From: Verrucomicrobia bacterium UBA673 | Lineage (GTDB): Bacteria > Verrucomicrobiota > Verrucomicrobiia > Limisphaerales > UBA1096 | Length of the DNA: 19,762 nt | NCBI GenBank assembly: GCA_002299785.1 | Contig: DBNL01000041.1 | Span: forward strand, 1-19,762 | Reading direction: 5' to 3' | Part shown: positions 9,520 through 16,413 of the stretch, one piece after another | Position numbering within the stretch: the stretch's first letter is position 1 | Layout: the number at the start of each line of letters is the position of its first letter | Translations under genes and position numbers: made by a program | The notes under the pieces: generated by a model | Told to the model about the DNA's origin: nothing | The model's input: only the letters and a program-made list of their open reading frames with translations | Databases searched by the model: none

Positions 9520-11052
9520 CTACTTGTTCGCTGACTTGTACTCGTCCAAGGCTGCCTTGAGATTGGCCTTCACCTCTTCGTTGACTTGGCCCGCTGTGGT
9601 GATCTTTGTCAGTAGGTCGGGCTTGCGATCCTCCAGGAAGGTGGCAATCGCGGCTTGGGAGTTTTTGATCTCCTCGACGTTCACATCGTCAAAGTAGCCA
9701 TTCTGCACCGCCCAAAGGACAGCCACCTGGATCGGAACCGACACGGGCTGGAACTGCGCCTGCTTGAATACCTCCACGATGCGTTTGCCGCGCTCCAGCT
9801 TTGCGCGTGTGGCGTCGTCGAGGTCGCTGCCAAACTGAGCAAAGGCCGCCAGCTCGCGGAACTGCGCGAGGTCAAGCTTGATAGTGCCGGACACCTGTTT
9901 CATGGCTTTAATCTGTGCTGCGGAACCCACACGGCTCACGGACAGCCCGACCGAGATCGCCGGTCGGACGCCTTGGTAAAACAAATCGGTTTCCAAAAAG
10001 ATTTGACCGTCGGTGATCGATATCACGTTTGTCGGGATGTACGCCGACACATCTCCTGCCTGCGTTTCGATGATAGGCAGCGCAGTAAGCGATCCTCCAC
10101 CTGCGTTGTCAGACAGGCGCGCCGAGCGCTCGAGCAAACGGCTATGCAGATAAAACACATCGCCCGGGTACGCCTCACGGCCGGACGGCCGTTTGAGCAC
10201 CAGCGATACCTGCCGGTACGCCACGGCATGCTTTGACAAATCATCGTAGACGATGAGAGCGTCCATATCGTTGGCCATGAACCATTCGCCCATGGATGCA
10301 CCGGCGAACGGTGCAAGAAACTGGTTTGTCGCCGAGTCACTCGCCGTGGCAGCCACCACGATGGTATGCTCCAGCGCGTCGTTTTCTTCAAGGTTTTGGA
10401 TGACCTTGGCCACGTTGGCGCGCTTTTGGCCAATCGCCACGTAGATGGAGTAGAGCGGACGGAAATTAGGATCGCCACTCTCGAGCCCTTCTCGATTAAT
10501 CCGGGCGTTGTTAATAATGGCATCAATGCAAACGGCAGTCTTTCCTGTTTGCCGATCGCCAATCACCAACTCACGTTGGCCGCGGCCAATCGGAATCATC
10601 GCGTCCACTGCCATGATGCCGGTCTGCACCGGTTGGGTCACCGATTTACGCTTGATAATGCCAGGCGCAATTTTCTCAACTGGGTAATTGGCTTCGGCGG
10701 CGATTTCACCCTTACCGTCGATCGGCCGGCCAAGTGCATCCACCACGCGGCCGAGCAACGCCTTGCCCACGGGTACGGAGAGCAGTTTATTGGTGGTTTT
10801 CACCTCGTCGCCCTCGGCAATGCCGGTGTGGTCGCCGAGAATCACTGCGCCCACTTCTGTTTCCTCGAGGTTCAGCGCGAGGCCCATTACGCCGCCGCCG
10901 AAGTCGAGCATCTCGTTCATCATTGCACCTGTGAGACCTTCGATTTTGGCCACACCGTCGCCGATTTCACGCACCACACCCACATTCTCCCGCGCCACGT
11001 CTGTTTTCGCGCCGGCAATCTGGTCTTCAATATCCTGCAGTAGGTTGCTCAT
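9520..11052 (-). CDS. atpA: ATP synthase F1 alpha subunit
   Basis: A 510-residue alpha subunit that forms the non-catalytic nucleotide sites and supplies the arginine finger. Walker A GDRQTGKT is at 165-172; VAIGQKRANVA at ~205-215; YRQVSLVLKRPSGREAYPGDVF at ~279-300; and SVSRVGSAAQ at ~371-380 carries the arginine finger (Arg374, equivalent to E. coli Arg376). The N-terminal beta-barrel (GVVREIGDGVAKIEGL) and C-terminal helical domain are complete. It starts 21 bases after atpH, and the leader AACAAGAA replaces a Shine-Dalgarno sequence. Confidence 0.98.
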   Translation of the reverse strand: MSNLLQDIEDQIAGAKTDVARENVGVVREIGDGVAKIEGLTGAMMNEMLDFGGGVMGLALNLEETEVGAVILGDHTGIAEGDEVKTTNKLLSVPVGKALLGRVVDALGRPIDGKGEIAAEANYPVEKIAPGIIKRKSVTQPVQTGIMAVDAMIPIGRGQRELVIGDRQTGKTAVCIDAIINNARINREGLESGDPNFRPLYSIYVAIGQKRANVAKVIQNLEENDALEHTIVVAATASDSATNQFLAPFAGASMGEWFMANDMDALIVYDDLSKHAVAYRQVSLVLKRPSGREAYPGDVFYLHSRLLERSARLSDNAGGGSLTALPIIETQAGDVSAYIPTNVISITDGQIFLETDLFYQGVRPAISVGLSVSRVGSAAQIKAMKQVSGTIKLDLAQFRELAAFAQFGSDLDDATRAKLERGKRIVEVFKQAQFQPVSVPIQVAVLWAVQNGYFDDVNVEEIKNSQAAIATFLEDRKPDLLTKITTAGQVNEEVKANLKAALDEYKSANK

Positions 11053-11073
11053 TTCTTGTTGGTTAAAATTAGT

Positions 11074-11466
11074 TTAAAAATTGTCACTTAAGGAGGTTAA
11101 GCGTGTCTTCACGCTGCCGTCATATACATCGTCGCCGATCTTTATACGCATGCCGCCGATGAGTCCGGGGTTCGTGTCAAAATCTACCGTCACGTCGCCG
11201 CTCTTTAGAAGTTTTAGGCTGTTCAGGACATCCTCTTGCTGCGCCTTGCTAAGCGCCACGGCACTCTCCACGCGGGCGGTGCGGCTGGCCTCGTCGAGCT
11301 TCACCAGCCGTTGTAGGTTTTGCAGGATACCAAAGTAACCTCGTGGCTTTTGCTCGATGAGCAGACTCACGGCCTTCCGCACCCGATCGGCATTCAGTAG
11401 GCCGTCAACCTGGCAGCTTTTGAAAAGCTGCTTAGCCAAGCGGCGGGATTGCTTCGTGCCTTTCAT
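11074..11466 (-). CDS. atpH: ATP synthase delta subunit (short form)
   Basis: Delta joins the peripheral b stalk to the top of the alpha ring. The C-terminal signature is complete: VDFDTNPGLIGGMRIKIGD (~93-111) followed by VYDGSVKTRLTSL. The protein has only 130 residues against about 175-185 in most bacteria. The missing part is in the N-terminal helical domain that normally binds alpha: only about 85 residues precede the C-terminal signature region. No upstream in-frame start is possible, because the atpF stop lies 9 bases before the ATG. This could be a lineage-specific compact delta or a deletion; the surrounding operon looks intact, which favours a functional protein. Confidence 0.92.
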   Translation of the reverse strand: MKGTKQSRRLAKQLFKSCQVDGLLNADRVRKAVSLLIEQKPRGYFGILQNLQRLVKLDEASRTARVESAVALSKAQQEDVLNSLKLLKSGDVTVDFDTNPGLIGGMRIKIGDDVYDGSVKTRLTSLSDNF

Positions 11467-11475
11467 TCGGTTCGA

Positions 11476-12015
11476 TTAAGCGGCCAGTTCTCTATTGGTA
11501 TCGTCGATCAGGCGTTGCTGATCCTCTGCCGTCAGCACCTTGCCGCTTACCTTGGCGGTGGTCTCGACGACCAAGCGGCCGATCTCGGCCTTCAATTCGG
11601 ACATCATCTGGTCACGATCGGCCTCGGTGGCTTCGCGTGCTTTGCGGATGATTTCCTCGGCTTGCTTGACCGCCTTTTGGCCCTCGGCCTCGCCGACTTG
11701 TTTGGCGGCTTCCTTGGCATCAGCGATCATTTCCTGGGCCTTTTGGTTGGCTTCAGCCAGTACCTTGTCGCGCTCGGCCTTTGTCTCGGCCAGTTCGGCC
11801 TGAATTTTCTCTGCGTTGGCCTCGGCTTGGGCGATCCGTTCGCGGCGCTGCTCCAGCATGTCGAGCACCGGCTTGTAGGCGAATTTCTTGAGGACAAGGG
11901 CGACCACGATGAAGGCGATCAACTGGGAGATGAAGAGTTGCCAGTTTACACCAAACGTTTTGGTGATGTCGCTGACAACTCCGCCGTCGGCTGCCAATAC
12001 GATAAATTCAGTCAT
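11476..12015 (-). CDS. atpF: ATP synthase Fo subunit b
   Basis: A 179-residue b subunit, the membrane-anchored peripheral stalk. Residues ~24-42 (NWQLFISQLIAFIVVALVL) form the single membrane helix, followed by KKFAYKPVLDMLEQRRERI, the usual b signature. From ~55 to 165 the chain is a highly charged Ala/Glu/Lys-rich coiled coil that dimerises and reaches delta. The N-terminus before the helix (MTEFIVLAADGGVVSDITKT) is about 22 residues, so it is a slightly extended form. It begins 59 bases after atpE, across a strong hairpin, and ends 9 bases before atpH. Confidence 0.95.
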   Translation of the reverse strand: MTEFIVLAADGGVVSDITKTFGVNWQLFISQLIAFIVVALVLKKFAYKPVLDMLEQRRERIAQAEANAEKIQAELAETKAERDKVLAEANQKAQEMIADAKEAAKQVGEAEGQKAVKQAEEIIRKAREATEADRDQMMSELKAEIGRLVVETTAKVSGKVLTAEDQQRLIDDTNRELAA

Positions 12016-12039
12016 TTTTTATGTTTGAAAGTCAAAAAT

Positions 12040-12061
12040 GGCGGCGGGTTTCCCCGCCGCC
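12040..12061 (-). terminator. GNRA-capped hairpin between atpE and atpF
   Basis: Minus-strand RNA here reads GGCGGCGGG-GAAA-CCCGCCGCC, a perfect 9-base-pair GC stem closed by a GAAA tetraloop, followed by AUUUUUGA. This looks like an intrinsic terminator yet sits inside an operon, 13 bases after the atpE stop. It may act as a partial attenuator or as a 3' stabiliser for atpE mRNA. Confidence 0.6.
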
Positions 12062-12074
12062 CGCAAGTTGTTGA

Positions 12075-12272
12075 TTACATCCCGCTCTTCCCGAGGAAGA
12101 TTGAAATGAACACCACACCCTCAGCCAGTGCAGCAAAAATAATCGCTGCCGTCAGAATTTTGCCGGAAGCACCCGGATTGCGTCCTGTGGCCTCGGCTGC
12201 TTTCGCCCCAACCAAACCCACGCCGATAGCGGAACCCAGCGCGGCTAAACCAATATGTATACTACCACTCAT
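12075..12272 (-). CDS. atpE: ATP synthase Fo subunit c
   Basis: A 65-residue c subunit (lipid-binding proteolipid), which forms the rotating membrane ring. Helix 1 carries the small-residue packing motif (GSAIGVGLVGAKAAEA); the polar loop is GRNPGAS (Arg-Asn-Pro, usually Arg-Gln-Pro); helix 2 (LTAAIIFAALAEGVVFISIFLG) holds the ion-binding Glu in ALAEG. The residues that define Na+-binding c subunits are absent: the helix-1 Gln position is Val, and the residue after the Glu is Gly rather than Ser or Thr, so proton coupling is expected. At 65 residues it is at the short end of the family (usually 70-85), with very short termini. The leader is ACAAGAAA with no Shine-Dalgarno sequence. Confidence 0.96.
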   Translation of the reverse strand: MSGSIHIGLAALGSAIGVGLVGAKAAEATGRNPGASGKILTAAIIFAALAEGVVFISIFLGKSGM

Positions 12273-12350
12273 TTTCTTGTTTCTTTTTTTTGTTTCAGTT
12301 TAATTGATGACTCCCACGAACTTGTATGGTCAAGCCACCGAGATTCTTTG

Positions 12351-13271
12351 CTAGTGCGAATTTTCTTTATCGTCATGACTGCACATGAGCGAGGTGAACA
12401 CCGCTGTTAGCAACGCAAACACAAGAGCCTGCACTAGCCCGACCAGCAGTTCCAAAAAATAAAACGGCAAAACCGCAAGCCAGCCGAAGTAGGTGCCGCC
12501 AAGCAAAATGACAGTCTCAAGAATATTCTCCCCGGCGAATACGTTCCCGTAGAGTCGAAACATCAGCGCTACCGGGCGCACGCCAATCGAGACTACCTCG
12601 ATGACGCCAACAAAAAGGTAAATCACCATCAAAAACAGCCCCATCGCAGTCACCCCGTGGCCCTTGATATTAAAGATGTGAAAGAAAAACCCGCCCACTC
12701 CAATCTCTTTGAGCGACCAATAAATCCATAGCGCGAAGAAGAAAAGCGCCATTGCGGCGGTCATGTTCAGATCGGCGTTCACGCCCCGCAGTAGTGGTTC
12801 TGTGGTCATGAAACCGTGGTCAGTGGCGTAGCCCCAACCTATTGAGCCCAAACCAGGAATTAGGCCAAACCAGTTGGTAAACAGGATGAATATAAATACG
12901 GTGCCAAAAAACCAGAATGTTTGATTGGTCATTTTTTTACCAAGAATGCCCTCGAAAAAACCGAACAAACTTTCCACAAGCCACTCAACGAAGTTTTGCA
13001 GGCCCGAGGGGACGGCTTGTTGGTTTTTCGTCGCGAGTTGCGCAACGAGAATAAGCCCGATGGCTACAATCCAAGTGACCACCATCGAGTTTGTTATGGC
13101 GAATGGTCCAATTTCCGTCAATACCACCGCGTTGGGCGGCAGCGCGTGGTGCTCTCCGCCAGCGTGGGCTTCTTCGTGTTCTTCAGCGGCCTGATCACCG
13201 GCACCGAACAATGTCGGTGTTGGCAGGGCTGCTAACAAAGTTAAAATGAGTAAAACTCGGTGAAAAATCAT
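12351..13271 (-). CDS. atpB: ATP synthase Fo subunit a
   Basis: The stator channel subunit that passes protons to the c ring. The essential Arg sits in RPVALMFRLYGNVFAGE, equivalent to E. coli Arg210, followed by the C-terminal helix rich in LLVGLVQALVFALLTAVF. FVEWLVESLFGFFEG and NWFGLIPGLGS mark the earlier helices. From the ATG at 13271 the product has 306 residues and begins with a signal-peptide-like stretch (MIFHRVLLILTLLAALPTP), then an acidic, histidine-rich segment (EEHEEAHAGGEHH) before the first Fo helix. A GTG at 13301 would add ten residues; neither start has a Shine-Dalgarno sequence, and I favour the ATG because the signal peptide begins there. It is the first gene of the operon; no atpI is visible upstream. 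Confidence 0.94.
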   Translation of the reverse strand: MIFHRVLLILTLLAALPTPTLFGAGDQAAEEHEEAHAGGEHHALPPNAVVLTEIGPFAITNSMVVTWIVAIGLILVAQLATKNQQAVPSGLQNFVEWLVESLFGFFEGILGKKMTNQTFWFFGTVFIFILFTNWFGLIPGLGSIGWGYATDHGFMTTEPLLRGVNADLNMTAAMALFFFALWIYWSLKEIGVGGFFFHIFNIKGHGVTAMGLFLMVIYLFVGVIEVVSIGVRPVALMFRLYGNVFAGENILETVILLGGTYFGWLAVLPFYFLELLVGLVQALVFALLTAVFTSLMCSHDDKENSH

Positions 13272-13342
13272 CCAAAAACCGAAGGCTAGGGGCTCAAACA
13301 CTCCAGAAAGAAAGGAGCCACTTCCGAAAAAACCGGAACGGG

Positions 13343-13370
13343 TTTATGCCAAAAAAGCGGCAAGACACAA
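13343..13370 (-). promoter_or_regulatory. Candidate promoter of the atp operon
   Basis: In minus-strand sense TTGTGT (13365-13370) is separated by 16 bases from CATAAA (13343-13348), giving a weak sigma-70-like match about 70 bases ahead of the atpB ATG. A small dyad, TTCCG/CGGAA (13322-13338), follows in the presumed leader. The match is poor and rests on position as much as sequence. Confidence 0.3.
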
Positions 13371-13401
13371 ACTTTTTTTTGGAGAAAGATGCTTTTCAGG
13401 A

Positions 13402-13438
13402 AAAAAAATCCCAGAATTGGCTAGGTGCTTGGCCAAGC
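13402..13438 (-). terminator. Possible terminator after the aminopeptidase gene
   Basis: Just beyond the aminopeptidase stop, minus-strand RNA contains the self-complementary GCTTGGCCAAGC, then TTGGC...GCCAA pairing around it, and a run of eight T residues (13402-13409). Eight bases separate the weak stem from the T-run, so it is not a textbook terminator. The position between two operons is right. Confidence 0.3.
13427..13438. repeat. Iterated palindrome GCTTGGCCAAGC (intergenic example)
   Basis: One of six perfect CTTGGCCAAG copies in the window; the cores are at 1323, 3708, 3822, 5047, 13428 and 18507. Three further copies keep only the inner octamer TTGGCCAA (5245, 10426, 16703). Copies occur inside genes on both strands and in intergenic DNA. 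Confidence 0.7.
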
Positions 13439-13442
13439 GCTG

Positions 13443-14552
13443 TTATTTCAGGAGGCTTGGATTCAGCGATTTGAGGTCTTTTGGCACGAATTGGCCGTTC
13501 TTCCGGATTAATTCGTTATCGAACCAAACTTCACCCCCTCCGTACTCCGAGCGCTGGATCAAGACCATGTCCCAATGCACTGCTGAGCGGTTTCCGTTGT
13601 CGCACTCCTCATATGCTTGTCCCGGCGTAAAGTGCAGCGAACCGGCGATTTTCTCGTCGAACAAAATATCGCACATAGGCTCCTTGATGTAGGGGTTGAA
13701 GCCCAGTGAGAACTCGCCGATGTAACGAGCGCCGGGATCGGTGTCGAAAATCTCGTTGAGCCGCTTGGTGTCGCTCGCCGTGGCATCAACGATTTTGCCG
13801 TTTTCGAACTCGAGCCGGACGTTCTCGAAGCGTGTCCCAGCGTATAGCGTGGGGGTGTTGTACTGCAGCACACCGTTCACCGACTTTTTCACCGGGCAGG
13901 AAAATACCTCGCCGTCCGGGATATTCCGGTCGCCGGCACAGCCCACCGCTCCAAGCCCCTTGATGCTGAATGACAGATCTGTACCTGGCGACTTGATGCG
14001 CACCTTGTCCGCCTTGGCCATGCGGCGGATCAGCGGTTTTTGCGCCTTGGCCATCTTCGCGTAGTCCATTGTGCAGACTTGAAAAAAGAAATCCTCGAAC
14101 GCCTCGGTGCTCATGCCGGCCCCTTGGGCCATCGCGCCGTTTGGCCAGCGGATCACAACCCAGCGCGTTTTGTTGACACGATAGTTGAGCACTGGACGCA
14201 GTGTTCGGGAGTACATCGACAGGCTGTCGGACGGGATGTCAGAATTCTCCGTCGCGTTGTGGGAACCTCGGACAGCGACATAAGCGTCGCACTTTTTCAT
14301 GCGGTTCAACTCAATATCGCGAACGGTCTTGGCGTGTTGCTCGCTGGTATCCATAAGCATCTCGCGGCCGACGCGGCCGGAGCGGGTTTCGACCAGCGGA
14401 ATGGCGCCTCGCTTGCGGGCGGCGCGGACGAGTTCCACAGCAAACGCATCGGGCGTGTCGGTGATATCGAACAGGACGGTGTCGCCCTTCTTCAGGGCAG
14501 TCGAGTAGCCGGTAAGGACTTCGGCGAGTTTTTTGTAACGAGGATCAGCCAT
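13443..14552 (-). CDS. M29-family aminopeptidase (AmpS/PepS-like)
   Basis: A cytoplasmic metallo-aminopeptidase that trims N-terminal residues from peptides using a pair of divalent metals. The 369-residue product shows the M29 metal ligands in order: Glu215 in NIPDGEVFSCP, Glu280 in YIGEFSLGFNP, His307 in GSLHFTPGQAY, Tyr314 as the catalytic tyrosine, and His326/Asp328 in VHWDMV. The N-terminal Rossmann-like half (KKGDTVLFDITDTP, KRGAIPLVET) is typical. It is slightly shorter than the ~400-residue thermophile enzymes, mainly between His307 and His326. The start is the ATG at 14552; there is no Shine-Dalgarno sequence, and the leader TGTTGGCGCAGCGAC is part of a duplicated element also found at 16376-16435. 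It lies upstream of the atp operon on the same strand but is separated from it by 171 bases. Confidence 0.92.
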   Translation of the reverse strand: MADPRYKKLAEVLTGYSTALKKGDTVLFDITDTPDAFAVELVRAARKRGAIPLVETRSGRVGREMLMDTSEQHAKTVRDIELNRMKKCDAYVAVRGSHNATENSDIPSDSLSMYSRTLRPVLNYRVNKTRWVVIRWPNGAMAQGAGMSTEAFEDFFFQVCTMDYAKMAKAQKPLIRRMAKADKVRIKSPGTDLSFSIKGLGAVGCAGDRNIPDGEVFSCPVKKSVNGVLQYNTPTLYAGTRFENVRLEFENGKIVDATASDTKRLNEIFDTDPGARYIGEFSLGFNPYIKEPMCDILFDEKIAGSLHFTPGQAYEECDNGNRSAVHWDMVLIQRSEYGGGEVWFDNELIRKNGQFVPKDLKSLNPSLLK

Positions 14553-14600
14553 GTCGCTGCGCCAACAATTACCATAGCCCGCGGGTCGTTGAACGAAAAA
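14542..14600 (-). repeat. Aminopeptidase leader, copy 1 of a duplicated element
   Basis: About 59 bases spanning the leader, the ATG and the first codons of the aminopeptidase match 16376-16435 at roughly three positions in four (about 46 of 60 by eye), with one gap. The best-conserved block is CGCAGCGACATGGCTGA, identical over 17 bases. Confidence 0.65.
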
Positions 14601-14672
14601 ATGGCGCTTGGCTCATTTCGACCGTTTCATTTCAGCTTAGCCAAGTGGGGGTAGGCGGGTGCGGCATTCGCG

Positions 14673-14705
14673 TTCGATGTGTTCCCGAACAGATTTGAAA
14701 TCGAA
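14673..14705. promoter_or_regulatory. Nested dyad in the divergent intergenic region
   Basis: TTCGAT (14673-14678) and ATCGAA (14700-14705) flank a perfect 12-base palindrome, TGTTCCCGAACA (14680-14691). It lies in the 291-base gap between the divergently transcribed aminopeptidase and Yip1-like genes, where an operator could serve either. The rest of this gap holds no gene I can support; it includes AAGGAG at 14757-14762 and a TTGACA at 14811-14816. Confidence 0.35.
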
Positions 14706-14843
14706 CAGCCAATGTCCCGAATGAGTTTCGCTAGATTGCAAAAAAACTCTATCCTGAAGGAGATATCCACAAAAGAGGCTGTGGGTCGTGAGTGGAAGCA
14801 GGGGGACTCATTGACATTAGCCTGTATAGTGGTTAATGCTTAA

Positions 14844-16328
14844 TTGGGTTTTTTGTATTGCCTCAGCAGCGTATCCTACTCAGATTTACACACGTTGGCA
14901 CTATTCTTTAAACTTTGGCGTTGCGCGTTTCTGGATGCGAAGACGTATGCCGAGGTGGCGGATGACCAAGGAGCAACCCGGATGGCCGGATGGATCGCTC
15001 TTTGGGCGGCTGCGTCCTGTGGCATCGGATTATTTGGCTTCAATATTTTTGGTGTGCTGGAGTGTGTTTTGTTTGCCGGAGTTTGCCTTGTTGTGACGAC
15101 GTATATTGCCTTCGCAAAGTCCGTCGACCAGGGGTCGCGCACGTTGCAGGGAAAGCACCAATCTCGACGGCGTCGACTGGCTCAAGGGTCTGACCACTCT
15201 CTCTTGTCCATGGCGATTCTACGGATGATCGGGTTTGCTGCCGCCCCTGGTTTGCTCGGTTTGCTCGGGGTATTATGGCGGACGTTCGCGTGGGTTGCGG
15301 TGGTGTGGTGGGTGGTCGCATTTGGTTGCGTACTGATGCGGGGGTTCAAGTATCAGCGGAAGGGAAGCGTGTTTTGGATTGGCGGGGTTTCGATGGTTCT
15401 ATGCGGACTTATTCTTGTGGCTTATTGGGCGGTGCTTGGCAGCTTTGGTGGGCTGTTGTTGTTTCTTTTGGTGGCGGCTATGTTGATTTTTCATCGGGTC
15501 ATTCTGGACTGGACGGTTCGCTATTTAAGGACGGTCTTTGTGATGACGCCGGTGCATCGAGATGCGCCAACACCGTTGCTGGAGGCAGAGGATTTGTTTC
15601 GTAGCAAAGGCTGGGATATGACTCTTCGCGACTTGGCTGAGGTATTTTTGATGATTCCCTTTCCATTGATTCCTGAGGAGTCACTGGCCCCTGAACTCGA
15701 TTCGAAGGCTGCGCCATCCGAACCAACGCTGCCGGCCAACCCTGAACCAGATAGGACCAAGGCTACATCGCAGGAACCGGTCGTCGCAGCGTCAACCACA
15801 GATGGAGATGAGCAAGTCCGGGAGGCTGGCGAGCAAGACAGAACCCACGTGGAGACTACGTCTGTTGATACCGCATCACCTTCGCCCGTAACCGAATCAA
15901 CACTCTCGACTGACCCTGAACCTGATAGGGCCGAGGCTACAACGTCGGAAGCAAGTGAAACAGAGAAAGAGCTGCCGGTTACAATCCGAGTTGTTTGCGA
16001 GGCCTGCTTTGGCGGTAATGCGCTTGATTACGAATCCGAGCGTACCTTTGAGGAACGTTTCAGCGGCCAGGCCATTCGCTGGCGGGGAATGCTCAAATCT
16101 GTGGAAACATTCAACTACGATCACGTGTTTGGGAACGAACGAGGCTTTCGTGCCATACTGGACATTTACGAAATCAGTGAGCGCTTTGGCAAGCGGCTCG
16201 TTCAGGCGGTGGTGTTGATGTCTCCCGAACAGGTTGAGGAATGGAAAACCGACTTAAATGCGGAACGTGAGTTCACCGGTGTCCTGACCGCACTCAAACC
16301 TTACAGCCGCAAACTCTATGTGAAATAG
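14844..16328 (+). CDS. Yip1-like membrane protein with soluble C-terminal domain
   Basis: The 494-residue frame opens with TTG; the true start is uncertain, with TTG codons at 14844, 14853 and 14895 and no in-frame ATG before residue 47. Residues ~18-45 (LALFFKLWRCAFLDAKTYAE) resemble the start of bacterial Yip1-domain proteins. About six membrane segments follow: two in ~49-91, two in ~120-165 and two in ~175-223. Residues ~280-375 form a Pro/Glu/Thr/Ser-rich acidic linker containing two copies of a 20-residue repeat. The C-terminal ~377-494 is soluble, with a conserved-looking stretch (AIRWRGMLKSVETF, FTGVLTAL, KLYVK) whose beta-strand spacing suggests an OB-type fold. Function is unknown; a membrane-tethered binding module is an inference from architecture. 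It converges on the DUF1501 gene. Confidence 0.75.
   Translation: MGFLYCLSSVSYSDLHTLALFFKLWRCAFLDAKTYAEVADDQGATRMAGWIALWAAASCGIGLFGFNIFGVLECVLFAGVCLVVTTYIAFAKSVDQGSRTLQGKHQSRRRRLAQGSDHSLLSMAILRMIGFAAAPGLLGLLGVLWRTFAWVAVVWWVVAFGCVLMRGFKYQRKGSVFWIGGVSMVLCGLILVAYWAVLGSFGGLLLFLLVAAMLIFHRVILDWTVRYLRTVFVMTPVHRDAPTPLLEAEDLFRSKGWDMTLRDLAEVFLMIPFPLIPEESLAPELDSKAAPSEPTLPANPEPDRTKATSQEPVVAASTTDGDEQVREAGEQDRTHVETTSVDTASPSPVTESTLSTDPEPDRAEATTSEASETEKELPVTIRVVCEACFGGNALDYESERTFEERFSGQAIRWRGMLKSVETFNYDHVFGNERGFRAILDIYEISERFGKRLVQAVVLMSPEQVEEWKTDLNAEREFTGVLTALKPYSRKLYVK
15720..15953 (+). repeat. Tandem-like repeat in the linker of the Yip1-like protein
   Basis: A 60-base unit at 15720-15779 recurs at 15894-15953, 174 bases (58 codons) apart and in frame. 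The core (CCTGAACC, GATAGG, AGGCTACA) is 26 of 30 identical. The encoded units are E-x-T-L-x-x-x-PEPDR-x-x-AT-x-x-E. It looks like linker growth by duplication. Confidence 0.7.
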
Positions 16329-16342
16329 CCTTCGTCGAAACC

Positions 16343-16413
16343 GGCTTAGTGACTGTACTCTGATTCGAGAAGTTGGGCTCAGCCATGTCGCTGCGGCAAC
16401 AGTCACTACAGCC
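16343..16413. terminator. Inverted repeat between convergent genes
   Basis: TAGTGACTGT (16347-16356) is perfectly complementary to ACAGTCACTA (16399-16408). The stem extends by GGCT/AGCC past a single bulged C, enclosing a 42-base loop. It lies between the stops of the Yip1-like and DUF1501 genes, where a bidirectional 3'-end structure would be expected, though no T-tract follows. The right arm is inside the duplicated leader element. Confidence 0.4.

Noticed and set aside
14753..14768. CTGAAGGAGATATCC resembling an expression-vector ribosome site
   Set aside because: The likeness to the phage T7 gene 10 site is limited to AAGGAGATAT and can arise by chance; the surrounding sequence is natural genomic DNA with no vector features.
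14811..14830. TTGACA with TATAGT as a promoter for the Yip1-like gene
   Set aside because: The two hexamers are good matches but only 8 bases apart, far too close for a sigma-70 promoter.
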